NCBI RefSeq assembly: GCF_012396125.1
Contig: NZ_JAAXOX010000006.1
Span: 62,001-126,000, forward strand
Direction: 5' to 3'
Length of the DNA: 64,000 nucleotides
From: Cellulomonas denverensis
GTDB taxonomy: Bacteria > Actinomycetota > Actinomycetes > Actinomycetales > Cellulomonadaceae
The stretch's first letter is position 1. Every line of letters starts with the position of its first letter. Of this stretch, positions 38,520-47,148 are shown one piece after another. The translations under genes and the position numbers were made by a program. The notes under the pieces were generated by a model that ran no database searches, was not told the DNA's origin, and was given only the letters and a program-made list of their open reading frames with translations.

Positions 38520-38607
38520 TCACACCCGCTCGCACCCGGTCGCCGGGGCCCGTCGCGCACGCGGCGGTCCCGGCGACCGGGCCGTACCCGACACGGAAGG
38601 AGGCGTC

Positions 38608-39600
38608 ATGAGCGGACAGGACTGGTTGGAGAAGGATTTCTACGCCGTGCTCGGCGTCTCCAAGGACGCGGACGCGGCCACGATCAAGAAGGCCTACCGC
38701 AAGCTCGCCCGGACCATGCACCCGGATCACAACCCCGGGGATGCGCAGGCCGAGGCGAAGTTCAAGGAGGTCGGCGAGGCCTATGCGGTGCTCTCCGACC
38801 CCGAGCAGCGCCAGCAGTACGACCAGCTGCGCGCGATGGCCGGCGGCGCCCGGTTCCAGGCCGGTGGCCCGGGTGGCGGGACCGGCGGCGCCGGGTTCGA
38901 GGACCTGTTCGGCGGCATGTTCGGTGCCGGCGGCCAGCCGGGTGGCGGGTCGCGGGTCCGGTTCAGCACCGGTGGGGGCGGGGCCGGCTTCGAGGACATC
39001 CTCGGCGGCATGTTCGGCGGGGGCGGCGGTGGCTTCGGCCAGACCCGCAGCCGCCGGGGCGTCGACCTGTCCGCGGTGACCACGCTGCCGTTCCGCCAGG
39101 CGGTGGAGGGCTCCACCGTGACCCTGGGCGTCGAGGGCCGGACCGTGAAGGCCCGGATCCCGGCGGGGGTGCGGGACGGGCAGAAGATTCGGCTGCGCGG
39201 CAAGGGGCGTCCGGGCGAGGGTGGTGGACCGGCCGGTGACCTGGAGGTCACGGTCAAGGTCGCCCCGCACCCGGTGTTCACCCTGGACGGCAACAACCTG
39301 CGGGTGACCCTGCCGGTGACCTTCGACGAGGCCGCCCTCGGCGCGAAGGTCCAGGTGCCCACCCTGGACGGCAGCACCGTGACCATGAAGATCCCCGCCG
39401 GCACGCCCTCGGGCCGCACGCTGCGGGTCAAGGGCAAGGGCATCACCACGTCGAGTGGCACCGGCGACCTGCTGGTCACCACCCAGGTGGTCGTGCCGCA
39501 ACGGCTGGACGGCGCCGCGAAGGAGGCCGTCGAGGCCTTCCGTGCCGCCACCGAGGGCACCGACCCCCGAGCCGAGCTGATCGCCCAGGCCGGGAAGTGA
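38608..39600 (+). CDS. dnaJ: J-domain chaperone DnaJ (class II, no zinc finger)
   Basis: 330 residues. J-domain residues 8-75 with '[16 protein letters not shown]' carrying the HPD motif; Gly/Phe-rich region about 82-145 with GMFG repeats; C-terminal substrate domains from about 150 ('[20 protein letters not shown]'). The four CxxCxGxG zinc motifs of classical DnaJ are absent, as in CbpA or actinobacterial DnaJ of the hspR operon. An AAGGAGG site lies upstream of the ATG. Confidence 0.94.
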   Translation: MSGQDWLEKDFYAVLGVSKDADAATIKKAYRKLARTMHPDHNPGDAQAEAKFKEVGEAYAVLSDPEQRQQYDQLRAMAGGARFQAGGPGGGTGGAGFEDLFGGMFGAGGQPGGGSRVRFSTGGGGAGFEDILGGMFGGGGGGFGQTRSRRGVDLSAVTTLPFRQAVEGSTVTLGVEGRTVKARIPAGVRDGQKIRLRGKGRPGEGGGPAGDLEVTVKVAPHPVFTLDGNNLRVTLPVTFDEAALGAKVQVPTLDGSTVTMKIPAGTPSGRTLRVKGKGITTSSGTGDLLVTTQVVVPQRLDGAAKEAVEAFRAATEGTDPRAELIAQAGK

Positions 39601-39606
39601 TCCCCG

Positions 39607-39636
39607 CCGCGGGGCACCGCCACCGGTGCCCCGCGG
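39607..39636 (+). terminator. Strong hairpin between dnaJ and hspR
   Basis: CCGCGGGGCACCG pairs perfectly with CGGTGCCCCGCGG, 13 bp with a 4-base loop, 6 bases after the dnaJ stop. No T-run follows, so it may be a partial terminator or RNA-stability element that lowers hspR relative to the chaperones. Confidence 0.7.
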
Positions 39637-39664
39637 CCCGACGTGTCGAAGGACGGTGAACCAG

Positions 39665-40102
39665 ATGCCTGCGGACAGCGCCCAGGTCTACGTGATCTCG
39701 GTCGCCGCCGAACTCGCGGGGATGCACCCGCAGACCCTCCGGCAGTACGACCGGCTGGGCCTGGTGTCCCCGGCCCGCACCCGTGGCCGCGGCCGCCGGT
39801 ACTCGCTGCGCGACATCGCCACCCTGCGCGAGGTGCAGCGGCTCTCCCAGGAGGAGGGCATCAACCTGGCCGGGATCAAGCGGATCCTGGACCTGGAGGC
39901 CGAGGTCGAGCGGCTGTCCGCCCAGGTGGACTACCTGCGCGGGCTGGCCGAGCCCGGCCGGCGGATCTTCACCGCGCACCCCTCCGGCGACGTGGTGGCG
40001 ATCGGCCGCAGCCGTCGCCGGCGCGCGATGCCCGAGCGGACCGCCGACGCCTCGGAGCGCCCGGAGCGGGCGATCGTGCTCTGGCGGCCCACCGGCCGCT
40101 GA
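39665..40102 (+). CDS. hspR: MerR-family heat-shock repressor HspR
   Basis: 145 residues. N-terminal MerR helix-turn-helix: '[20 protein letters not shown]' then '[20 protein letters not shown]'; '[20 protein letters not shown]' leads into a coiled-coil dimer helix. HspR binds HAIR elements, two of which precede dnaK, and uses DnaK as co-repressor in Streptomyces. The C-terminal ~40 residues are basic and variable. Last gene of the chaperone operon. Confidence 0.95.
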   Translation: MPADSAQVYVISVAAELAGMHPQTLRQYDRLGLVSPARTRGRGRRYSLRDIATLREVQRLSQEEGINLAGIKRILDLEAEVERLSAQVDYLRGLAEPGRRIFTAHPSGDVVAIGRSRRRRAMPERTADASERPERAIVLWRPTGR

Positions 40103-40420
40103 AATTCGGGTGCGCCCGGCGCGGGGATGCCCCTAACGTTCCTGCTCGTCATCGGCTCCAGGCAGCCGGGCGGCGTCGCCGTCGCGGGTCCTGCGCATCG
40201 GGCGATGACCCTGCCTCTGTGGAAGGCTCCGGCGAATGCGGGTTCGACTCCCGTCGGCCGGTGCCCGGTCACCGCGGCGGTCACCGGTCTGCGACCCGGG
40301 CTCCGGCCCGACGTCCCCCGCTGCCCGCCGGACCGGGCACCGGCCCTCCGAGCCCAGGCCGGGGCAGTGGCGACCGGTCGACCGTCGGCCGGCGCGACGG
40401 CACGGGAGGAGGGTCGAGCG
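40103..40420. other. Non-coding gap between hspR and slipin gene
   Basis: 318 bases without a convincing gene. A T-arm-like stem-loop (GCGGG-TTCGACT-CCCGT, 40238-40254) is present, but no complete tRNA can be folded around it. An AGGAGGG ribosome site lies at the right end. Confidence 0.6.
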
Positions 40421-41095
40421 ATGCGGATCGTGGTGCAGGCATGGGAGAACGTGCTGATCTACCGGGACGGGATCCACCAGGAGACCCTCGGGCCCGGTCG
40501 TCACCGCCGGTCGCGCCGTCACACGGTGCCGGTCTGGGTGCCGGTCCGGCCGCGGCTGATGGCGATGCCGGTGCAGGAGGTGCTCACCGGTGACGGCCTG
40601 TCGGTGAAGCTGTCCCTGGTGCTCACCGTGCGGACCGCCGACCCGCGGCTCTGGCACGAGGCGGTGGACGGGCCGGCCGCGTTCGTCTACTCCGCGGTGC
40701 AGATCGCGCTGCGTGAGGAGGTGGCCGCGCTCACCCTGGACGCGCTGCTCGCCGACCGGGCCGGGCTGCCGGAGCGGGTCCGCCTGGCGGTGCAGGACCA
40801 GGCCGCCGCGGTCGGTGCCGCCCTGGACGCGGTGGCCCTGCGCGACGTGATCGTCCCGGCCGAGCTGCGCCGGGCGGCCGCCGCGCTGGCCTCCGCCCGG
40901 GCCGAGGGCCTGGCGGCGCTGGAGCGGGCCCGGTCCGAGGTGGCCGCCACCCGGGCGATGGCCAACGCGGCCCGGCTGATGGCCGACCACCCGGCCCTGC
41001 TCGCCCTGCGCACCCTGCAGGCCGTCGAGGCCGGGGGCGCGACCGTCGTCCTCTCCGCCGACCCGGCACTGGCCACCGGTCACGCCACGTCCTGA
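40421..41095 (+). CDS. SPFH/band-7 domain protein (slipin-like)
   Basis: 224 residues. SPFH features: 'VLIYRDGIHQETLGPGRHRR', 'MPVQEVLTGDGLSVKLSLVL', 'VYSAVQIALREEVAALTLDA', and a C-terminal coiled coil rich in Ala/Arg/Glu ('LASARAEGLAALERARSEV'). The N-terminal membrane segment of typical slipins is short or missing here, so attachment to the membrane is uncertain. It has no operon partner in view. Role in membrane organisation or protease control is known for the family, not shown here. Confidence 0.85.
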   Translation: MRIVVQAWENVLIYRDGIHQETLGPGRHRRSRRHTVPVWVPVRPRLMAMPVQEVLTGDGLSVKLSLVLTVRTADPRLWHEAVDGPAAFVYSAVQIALREEVAALTLDALLADRAGLPERVRLAVQDQAAAVGAALDAVALRDVIVPAELRRAAAALASARAEGLAALERARSEVAATRAMANAARLMADHPALLALRTLQAVEAGGATVVLSADPALATGHATS

Positions 41096-41106
41096 CCGGC
41101 TCACCG

Positions 41107-41165
41107 CCGAGAGTGCACGAATGCACGCTTCCCGATCCGGGAGGCGTGCATTCGTGCACTCTCGG
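41107..41165. terminator. Perfect 22-bp stem between convergent genes
   Basis: 41107-41128 is the exact reverse complement of 41144-41165; the 15-base spacer contains a further CCCGATCCGGG mini-stem. It lies between the slipin gene and the ABC ATPase gene, which converge here, so a bidirectional terminator is likely. The arms contain GAGTGCACGAATGCAC, which may be a dispersed repeat (see findings). Confidence 0.8.
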
Positions 41166-41195
41166 TGCGGCGTCAGGCGGTCAGGCACGCGTCGT

Positions 41196-42005
41196 TCAGG
41201 CGGGCACGACCTCCTCGTGCACGAGGGCGGCGATCCGGCGCTTGAGCGCGTTGAACTCCGCCGAGGTGACGTCCCGCTCCGGCCCGAGGTCGATCGGCAC
41301 CTGCTCGCGGACGTGCCCGGGCACCCCGTGCGCCGCGCCGCCGGCCATCACCACCACCCGGTCGGCCAGGAACACCGCCTCCTCGATCGAGTGCGTGATG
41401 AACACGACCGTGGTGCCGGTCTCGCGGTGGATCCGGGACAGCTCGCCCTGCAACGAGGACCGGGTGAGCGCATCCAGGGCGCCGAAGGGCTCGTCCATCA
41501 GCAGCAGAGACGGGTCGTTCGCCAGCACTCGGGCGATGGCGACCCGCTGCTGCATCCCGCCGGAGAGCTCGCTCGGGTACCGGTCGGCGAACCGGGTCAG
41601 GCCGACCGCGGTGAGGAACCGGTCGGTCCGCTCGCGCACCACGTCCCGCTGCAACCGGGCCTGGCGCGGGCCGTAGGCGATGTTCTCCCGGACCGACAGC
41701 CACGGGAACAGCCCGTAGTCCTGGAAGACCACGCCGCGTTCCGGGTCCGGGCCGTCCACCGGCAGACCGGCGACCTCCACCGTGCCGGAGGTCGCGGGCT
41801 CGAACCCGGCCAGGATGCGCAGCAGCGTGCTCTTGCCGCAGCCGGACGCACCGACCACGCAGACGAACTCCCCGGCGGGAATGGTCAGATCCACGCCGGC
41901 CATCGCGGCCACCGGGGCGCCGGTGCGGGTCGGGTACTGCTTGCCGAGGCCGGTGACGGTGACGTCGGCCGGCCGGCGGGGACGGACGGGGCCGATGCGG
42001 GGCAT
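41196..42005 (-). CDS. NitT/TauT-type ABC transporter ATPase
   Basis: 269 residues. Walker A 'GASGCGKST', Q-loop 'VFQDYGLFPWLSV', signature 'LSGGMQQRVAIARVLA', Walker B 'LLLMDEPFGALD', switch 'THSIEEAVFLADRV'. The family (SsuB/TauB/NrtD) imports nitrate, sulfonates, taurine or other small compounds. It is last in a minus-strand operon with a permease, a binding protein and probably an allophanate hydrolase, suggesting a nitrogen compound as substrate. Confidence 0.92.
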   Translation of the reverse strand: MPRIGPVRPRRPADVTVTGLGKQYPTRTGAPVAAMAGVDLTIPAGEFVCVVGASGCGKSTLLRILAGFEPATSGTVEVAGLPVDGPDPERGVVFQDYGLFPWLSVRENIAYGPRQARLQRDVVRERTDRFLTAVGLTRFADRYPSELSGGMQQRVAIARVLANDPSLLLMDEPFGALDALTRSSLQGELSRIHRETGTTVVFITHSIEEAVFLADRVVVMAGGAAHGVPGHVREQVPIDLGPERDVTSAEFNALKRRIAALVHEEVVPA

Positions 42006-42016
42006 GACGGCTCCTC

Positions 42017-42829
42017 TCAGGTCAGGGTGGGTCGGCGACGGGTGACGAGGATGAGTGCCCCGCTCAGCAGGCGGTCGGCGACGAATCCGCACAGCCCGAT
42101 CACGATCATCCCGGCGACGATCAGGTCGGTCCGGGACTGGTCGCGGGCCTGGGTGATCATGGCGCCCAGCCCGGTGCTGATCCCGACGGTCTCGCCGACC
42201 ACGAGGATCACCCAGGCCAGGCCGAGTGCCACCCGCAGCCCGCTGGCGATCGACCGCATCGACGCCGGGAGCACCACCTTGTAGAGCACCTGCGCCGGCG
42301 GGGTGCCGAGCATCGCGGCGGCCTCCAGCAGGCGCACCGGCACCTGCCGGACCCCGGCGATGGTGTTGAGCAGCACCGGGAAGAACGCCGCCAGGAACAC
42401 CAGGAAGATCGCCGACCCGTCGCCGTAGCCGATGATCAGCAGGGTCAGCGGCGCCCAGGCGGTCACCGGGATCGGCCGGGCCAGGTTCACCGTCGGGTCG
42501 AGCAGCCGGAACGCGAGCGAGAACCGGCCCATCACCACCCCGAGCGGCACCGCGCACAGCACGGCCAGCCCGAACCCGGCCAGCACCCGCTGGGTGGAGG
42601 CCCACAGGTGGGCGAGCAGCGTGCCGCTGAACGCGTCGTCCATCAGCCCGCCCCCGGCCAGGTCGATCAGCCGGCGGCCGACCTCCAGTGGGGTGGGCAG
42701 GAAGCCCATCCGGATCCCGAACGGCAGTTCCCACGCCTGCTGCACCCCGAGGGTCCACAGCACCAGGATCAGCGCCGGGACCGGCAGGGCGAGCAGCAGG
42801 GTGGTCAGGCCGGGGTGCCGACGGGTCAC
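42017..42829 (-). CDS. NitT/TauT-type ABC transporter permease
   Basis: 270 residues, GTG start overlapping the binding-protein stop by 4 bp. About six membrane helices; EAA-type loop 'LEAAAMLGTPPAQVLYKVVL' and 'PVTAWAPLTLLIIGYGDGSA' are typical of the SsuC/TauC family. The frame remains open upstream but as a shadow of the binding-protein gene. Confidence 0.92.
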   Translation of the reverse strand: MTRRHPGLTTLLLALPVPALILVLWTLGVQQAWELPFGIRMGFLPTPLEVGRRLIDLAGGGLMDDAFSGTLLAHLWASTQRVLAGFGLAVLCAVPLGVVMGRFSLAFRLLDPTVNLARPIPVTAWAPLTLLIIGYGDGSAIFLVFLAAFFPVLLNTIAGVRQVPVRLLEAAAMLGTPPAQVLYKVVLPASMRSIASGLRVALGLAWVILVVGETVGISTGLGAMITQARDQSRTDLIVAGMIVIGLCGFVADRLLSGALILVTRRRPTLT

Positions 42830-43788
42830 GGGGTGGCCTCGACGAACTGCGGGTCGATCAGGGTGTCCACGTCCACCTCGCCGTCGATCTGCTGCAGGCC
42901 GGCCATCTGCTCGATCAGCGCGGCGACCTGGGCGGTGTACTCCTGGTCGATCTCCCACCGGGGCCAGATGTTCTGCACCGCGGTCTCGACCACCGCCTGG
43001 TCGATGCCGAACTCCTCGACCACGCCGTCCGCCCAGGCCTGCGGGTCGGCGGCCATCTGCTCGGTGGCCTGGATGTGCGTGTCCACCACCTGCTGCACCA
43101 GCTCCGGGTTCTGCTCGATCAGCTCCCCGGTGGTGTACAGCCCGATGTTCACCCGGCCGACCGGGGTGTCGTAGGGCGAGGCGACCTGGACCGCGCCGGC
43201 CTGCAACGCGGTGGACGGCCCGAGTTCGGCACTGGCGAAGGCGTCGATCCGCCCGGCGTCCAGCGCGCTCGCCATGTCGGAGAACGGCAGATTCACCAGC
43301 TCGACGTCGCTGTCGGCGTCCAGCCCGGCCTGCTCCAGGGTCAGCCGCAGCAGGATCTCCTGCGAGGAGCCCTGCGGGTAGCCGACCGTCTGCCCGGCCA
43401 GCGACTCGATGCCGTCCAGCCCCTCCCGGCCGATGATGCCGGAGCCGCCGTCCGCCGCCGCGGCGACCACCACCACGTCCTGGCCGGCCGCGGCGCCGGA
43501 GATCGCCGACGGGATGCCGGCCACCCCGAAGTCGATGTTCCCGCTGACCACGGCGTTCTTGATGTCGGGGGAGGTGTCGAACTGGACCACCTCGAACTCG
43601 ACGCCCTCCGGCGCCAGGTCCGAGTAGAGGAACGGGGCGTACAGGTGGGGCTGGCCCTTGAGCGTGCCGACCGTGACGACGGTGGTGCCGTCCGCGTCGT
43701 CGGTGGCTCCGGCGGAGTCGGGGCTGCACGCGGTCAGGGTGACGACCAGGGCGGCCGAGAGGGCGGCCAGGGGGCGGATCAGGCGCAC
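42826..43788 (-). CDS. NitT/TauT-type ABC substrate-binding lipoprotein
   Basis: 320 residues, GTG start giving the short basic 'VRLIRPL' before the signal 'AALSAALVVTLTAC' with lipobox Cys near residue 22. The mature protein is a SsuA/THI5-like binding fold: 'YAPFLYSDLAPEGVEFEVVQ', 'SGNIDFGVAGIPSAI', 'VGYPQGSSQEILLRLTLEQAG'. Substrate cannot be read; the nearby allophanate hydrolase suggests urea, guanidine, biuret or a related compound. It starts 53 bases after the hydrolase gene. Confidence 0.9.
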   Translation of the reverse strand: MRLIRPLAALSAALVVTLTACSPDSAGATDDADGTTVVTVGTLKGQPHLYAPFLYSDLAPEGVEFEVVQFDTSPDIKNAVVSGNIDFGVAGIPSAISGAAAGQDVVVVAAAADGGSGIIGREGLDGIESLAGQTVGYPQGSSQEILLRLTLEQAGLDADSDVELVNLPFSDMASALDAGRIDAFASAELGPSTALQAGAVQVASPYDTPVGRVNIGLYTTGELIEQNPELVQQVVDTHIQATEQMAADPQAWADGVVEEFGIDQAVVETAVQNIWPRWEIDQEYTAQVAALIEQMAGLQQIDGEVDVDTLIDPQFVEATP

Positions 43789-43841
43789 GGGGGTTCTCTT
43801 CTCTGTCAGGGGGTCTGTCAGGGGGAGGGGAGGAACGGGGT

Positions 43842-45572
43842 TCAGGCGGGGACGGCCCCGGCGGCGATTGCGGTTCGCCAGCCGCCAAGGTGGGTGACAT
43901 CGATCGGCCCGCCGGGGTGGTCGGGCGGGGGGACGGCGCCGGGCTGGCCGAGGAAGCCGATCAGCTCCCGGCCGTCGCTGGTCCGGACCCGGCCGAGGCC
44001 GAGCGGCGCCGGGATGGACAGCAGGATTTGCCCGAGGGCGTGCGGGGTGAGCAGCCACTCCTCACCGGCCAGCTCGCCGCCGGTGCCGGGAGCCACCGCG
44101 TAGACCAGCGGCCGGCCGGCGAGAGCCAGCATCCGGTAGTCCGGTGCGGTGCCGACCGGGCCGACCCAGCGGGCGCCGAGCCGGGTGAGGTCGTGGTGCA
44201 GCGGCTGGCCGCGCAGGTGCGCGCCGAACACCAGCACCGGCACCCCGGTCGGCACCACCGGCTCGGCCACCGGGGCGTCCGCCGGGCGCTCGTCCTCGGT
44301 CAGCAGTGCCGCCAGGTCCAGCGCGACCTGGTCGTCGAAGGCGCGGGCCAGCACCGACAGTCCGGCCTCGCCGTGCCCGGTCGGGCCCAGCGGCACCGCC
44401 ACCCCGCACAGGTCGAACAGGTTGACGAAGTTGGTGAACACCCCGAGCCGCGCGTTGGTGCCGACCGGATCGGCCGCCACCTCCGCCAGGGTCGGGTGTT
44501 CCGGCGCGGTGGGCAGCACCAGGGCGTCGCAGCCGTCCAGCTCGGCCAGCGCGGTCGAGCGCAGCCGGGCCACCTGGTCCCGGTCGTGCAGGTACTGCGC
44601 GGCGGTCACCGTGCCCGCGGCGGCGGCGATCCGGGCCACCGTCGGGTCGGCGCCCTCGGGGTGGTCGGCCAGGTAGGGGCCGTAGGCGGCGTAGCGCTCG
44701 GCGACCAGCCCGCCGTCGTAGAGCAGCCGGGCCGCGGCGAGGAAGGCGGTCAGGTCGATCTCCCGGAGCGTGACCCCGCGACGGGCCAGGGTCTGCACCG
44801 CCCGGGCGACGGCATCCCGGACCGCCGGGTGCACCACCGCCAGGTCGGCGGGCCGGGGCACGGCGACCACCGGGGCCGGCGGGGCGGCCAGCCGCACGTC
44901 GGCGGGCCAGCTGCGGGAGGACGGGTCGGCGGCGCTCGCGGCGATCATCACCGCCAGCGCCCGGCGGGCCAGGGCCAGGTCGCCGGCCAGCACGGTGACG
45001 CAGTCGTAGGAGGCGCAGGCCGGGACCACCCCGTCCTTGGGCACCAGACCGAGCGTCGGCTTGATCCCGACGATCCGGTTGAAGGCGGCCGGCACCCGGC
45101 CCGACCCGGCGGTGTCGGTGGCCAGGGCGAGGTCCACGATCCCCAGCGCCACCGCCGCCGCCGACCCGGAGGACGAGCCGCCGGACACCCGCTCCGGGTC
45201 GACCGCGCTCGCCACCGCGCCGTACGGGCTGCGGCTGCCGGTCAGGCCGGTGGCGAACTGGTCCAGGTTGGTCTTGCCCAGCACCACCGCCCCGGCGGCC
45301 CGCAGCAGCTCGACCACGGTGGCCGAGCGTGCGGCCGGGTCCCGGCGGGCCGGGTGCGCGGCGGTGGTCGGCAGCCCGGCGACGTCGATGTTGTCCTTCA
45401 CCGCCAGCACCGTCCCGGCCAGCGGCAACGTCGCACCGCCGGCGACCCGCCGGTCCACCGCCCGGGCGTCGGCCTCCACCTCGGCACGCGGCCGGACCAG
45501 GGTCCACACCTCCGGTCGCCCCGCGGCCGCCAGCGCGTCGAACGCCCGGGCCACCCGGTCCAGCGCGGTCAC
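43842..45572 (-). CDS. atzF: Allophanate hydrolase
   Basis: 576 residues, GTG start overlapping the GntR gene stop. Amidase-signature part (about residues 1-430): catalytic Lys in 'LAVKDNIDVAGLPT', cis-Ser in 'RVSGGSSSGSAAAVA' and nucleophile Ser in 'ATDTAGSGRVPAA'. The C-terminal ~120 residues match the allophanate hydrolase C-domain ('VPVLVFGAHLRGQPLHHDL', 'GTAPDYRMLALAGRPLVYAV'). It cleaves allophanate to ammonia and CO2. Usually it partners a urea or guanidine carboxylase, but none is found in this window. Confidence 0.9.
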   Translation of the reverse strand: MTALDRVARAFDALAAAGRPEVWTLVRPRAEVEADARAVDRRVAGGATLPLAGTVLAVKDNIDVAGLPTTAAHPARRDPAARSATVVELLRAAGAVVLGKTNLDQFATGLTGSRSPYGAVASAVDPERVSGGSSSGSAAAVALGIVDLALATDTAGSGRVPAAFNRIVGIKPTLGLVPKDGVVPACASYDCVTVLAGDLALARRALAVMIAASAADPSSRSWPADVRLAAPPAPVVAVPRPADLAVVHPAVRDAVARAVQTLARRGVTLREIDLTAFLAAARLLYDGGLVAERYAAYGPYLADHPEGADPTVARIAAAAGTVTAAQYLHDRDQVARLRSTALAELDGCDALVLPTAPEHPTLAEVAADPVGTNARLGVFTNFVNLFDLCGVAVPLGPTGHGEAGLSVLARAFDDQVALDLAALLTEDERPADAPVAEPVVPTGVPVLVFGAHLRGQPLHHDLTRLGARWVGPVGTAPDYRMLALAGRPLVYAVAPGTGGELAGEEWLLTPHALGQILLSIPAPLGLGRVRTSDGRELIGFLGQPGAVPPPDHPGGPIDVTHLGGWRTAIAAGAVPA

Positions 45573-46303
45573 CGCCGGACCTCGGCGGCCATCAGCCGGG
45601 TCATCTCCAGCGCGGTGGCCGCCCGCTGCATGACCACCTCGCGGGAGGCGCCGACGTGGTCGCGCAGGGCGTCCAGCGCGGGGGCGATCCGGCCGCGGAC
45701 CACCAGGTCGGCGATGGCGATGTGTTCGGTGATGGTGGCGGTCATCCGGTCCTCGGTCAGGTAGTCGTACATCCGCACCGACCGGATCCGGCGGTTCGCC
45801 TGCGCGAGCGCCTCGGTCAGGGACGGATTGCCGGAGGCGTCCAGCAGCGTGGTGTGGAACTGCTCGTCGTGGCCGACGAACCCGGCGTCCGGTGCCGGCC
45901 GGTGATCGCGGAACCCGTACCACCGCGCCAGCTCCGCCTCCAGGCGCGGCCGGTCGTGGTGCAGGGTCGGGTCCTCCAGCACCCGGGTCAGCCCGCGCAG
46001 CTCCAGGGCGATCCGCAGCTCGTACAGGTCGGTCAGCTCACGGAAGCTCGGCACGTACAGGTGCAGCCCGCCGTCCCGCTTGATCACGATCCCGTCCGCC
46101 TGCAGCCGGGCCAGCGCCTCCCGCACCGGGGTGCGCGAGACCCCCAGCCGCTCGGCCAGCCGCTCCTCGGTCAGCCGCTCGTACGGGGAGACGCCACCGC
46201 TCATCAGCTCGTCGCGGAGCGCGAGGTAGACGCGGTCGCGCCGGGAGGGTTCCGGCGGGCCGCCCGGCGCCGGGGACGCCTGGGGGACGGGCTCTGTGCT
46301 CAT
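45569..46303 (-). CDS. GntR-family regulator (FadR/FCD type)
   Basis: 244 residues. N-terminal winged helix: 'DRVYLALRDELMSGGVSPYE' then 'RLTEERLAERLGVSRTPVREALARLQADG' (seen as 'LAERLGVSRTPVREALARLQ'). The C-terminal FCD domain (about 95-235) has the metal-site style 'DEQFHTTLLDASGN' and 'EHIAIADLVVRG'. First gene of the allophanate hydrolase/ABC operon. A GTATAC...TGTACA element directly upstream is a probable autoregulatory operator. Confidence 0.9.
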   Translation of the reverse strand: MSTEPVPQASPAPGGPPEPSRRDRVYLALRDELMSGGVSPYERLTEERLAERLGVSRTPVREALARLQADGIVIKRDGGLHLYVPSFRELTDLYELRIALELRGLTRVLEDPTLHHDRPRLEAELARWYGFRDHRPAPDAGFVGHDEQFHTTLLDASGNPSLTEALAQANRRIRSVRMYDYLTEDRMTATITEHIAIADLVVRGRIAPALDALRDHVGASREVVMQRAATALEMTRLMAAEVRR

Positions 46304-46307
46304 GGCC

Positions 46308-46325
46308 GTATACAGAAGCGTGTAC
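46308..46325. promoter_or_regulatory. Probable GntR operator
   Basis: GTATACAGAAGCGTGTACA holds two self-complementary hexamers (GTATAC and TGTACA) in an approximate dyad, 5 bases upstream of the regulator's ATG on the minus strand, where it would block expression of the whole operon. Confidence 0.55.
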
Positions 46326-46449
46326 ATGTTTCGGCCGGCGGCGCGGTGCGTTGCGGGCAGGTGACGACTCGGGCGGTGCGACACGCCGGGGCCGCCGCGA
46401 CACGCCGTCGTTCGAGTGACGTGCGCGGCACCCGGGGGGTGTGCGCAGC

Positions 46450-46545
46450 TTGTCCCCAGACCGGCGTCACCCTGTGGATGAACCGGCCCCTGCCTGGTGT
46501 TTCAGAGGGAGTGCGTGTCAGTGCCCGGGGATAGCCTGTGGATGA
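46450..46545. promoter_or_regulatory. DnaA-box-like motifs upstream of nrdHIEF
   Basis: TTGTCCCCA (46450-46458) and two copies of TGTGGATGA (46473-46481, 46537-46545) are each one mismatch from an actinobacterial or E. coli DnaA box. The spacing is about 15 and 55 bases. This may be chance or DnaA control of ribonucleotide reductase. Confidence 0.35.
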
Positions 46546-46574
46546 CATGGGGACGGGGGAACGACATGGGTGTA

Positions 46575-46622
46575 ACACCAACCCTTGTGGTCGGTGGCGC
46601 CACCCACCACTAGGTGTAGTGT
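46575..46622. promoter_or_regulatory. Tandem NrdR boxes
   Basis: ACACCAACCCTTGTGG (46575-46590) and CCACTAGGTGTAGTGT (46607-46622) fit the NrdR palindrome ACACWATATATWGTGT; the second matches 12 of 16 positions. Start-to-start distance is 32 bp, three helical turns, as in known NrdR-controlled promoters. They lie about 185 bases upstream of nrdH. Confidence 0.8.
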
Positions 46623-46805
46623 TCCAACTCGTCGCCCGGCACAAGGCCCGCGGGGACCGGCAGCACCCCACGACACACCAGGTGGGACCGCCGGAACCGC
46701 CGAGGAAGACCAGTGCAGGCGACACGTGAGACCACAGCAGTGCCGGCCACACCCACGGGTGCGGAGCACACAGAACAAGCACCGCAGACATTCGGGGAGA
46801 ACGCG

Positions 46806-47051
46806 ATGACCATCACCGTCTACAGCAAGCCGTCGTGCGTCCAGTGCAACGCGACCTACCGCGCCCTGGACAAGGCCGGTCTGCCGTACGAGGTCGTGGA
46901 CATCACCGAGGACGCGGACGCCCGCGACTACGTCATGTCGCTCGGCCACCTGCAGGCCCCGGTCGTCGTGGCCGACGGGCAGCACTGGTCCGGCTACCGC
47001 CCGGACCAGATCAAGGCGCTCGCCGAGCAGTCGGCCACCGTCGTCGCCTGA
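46806..47051 (+). CDS. nrdH: Glutaredoxin-like protein NrdH
   Basis: 81 residues. Redox motif CVQC (residues 11-14) within '[20 protein letters not shown]', and the NrdH-specific '[20 protein letters not shown]'. It reduces class Ib ribonucleotide reductase using thioredoxin reductase. A GGGGAG site lies 5 bases upstream of the ATG. First gene of nrdHIEF. Confidence 0.96.
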   Translation: MTITVYSKPSCVQCNATYRALDKAGLPYEVVDITEDADARDYVMSLGHLQAPVVVADGQHWSGYRPDQIKALAEQSATVVA

Positions 47052-47148
47052 CGACCACCCGAGATCCCGGGTCGCCCGTCCCACCACGGGCGGCCCGGTC
47101 TCTCTTCCCAGCCGTACACGATCCACCGGGGCGAAGGGGGATCGAGCG

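Noticed and set aside
40165..40263. tRNA-like sequence (possible tRNA-Sec or degraded tRNA) between hspR and the slipin gene
   Set aside because: A good T-arm (GCGGG-TTCGACT-CCCGT) is present and an 8-bp acceptor with one mismatch can be drawn, but no anticodon arm with a TCA or other plausible anticodon loop fits, and no selenoprotein gene is seen. Kept only as a note in the gap entry.
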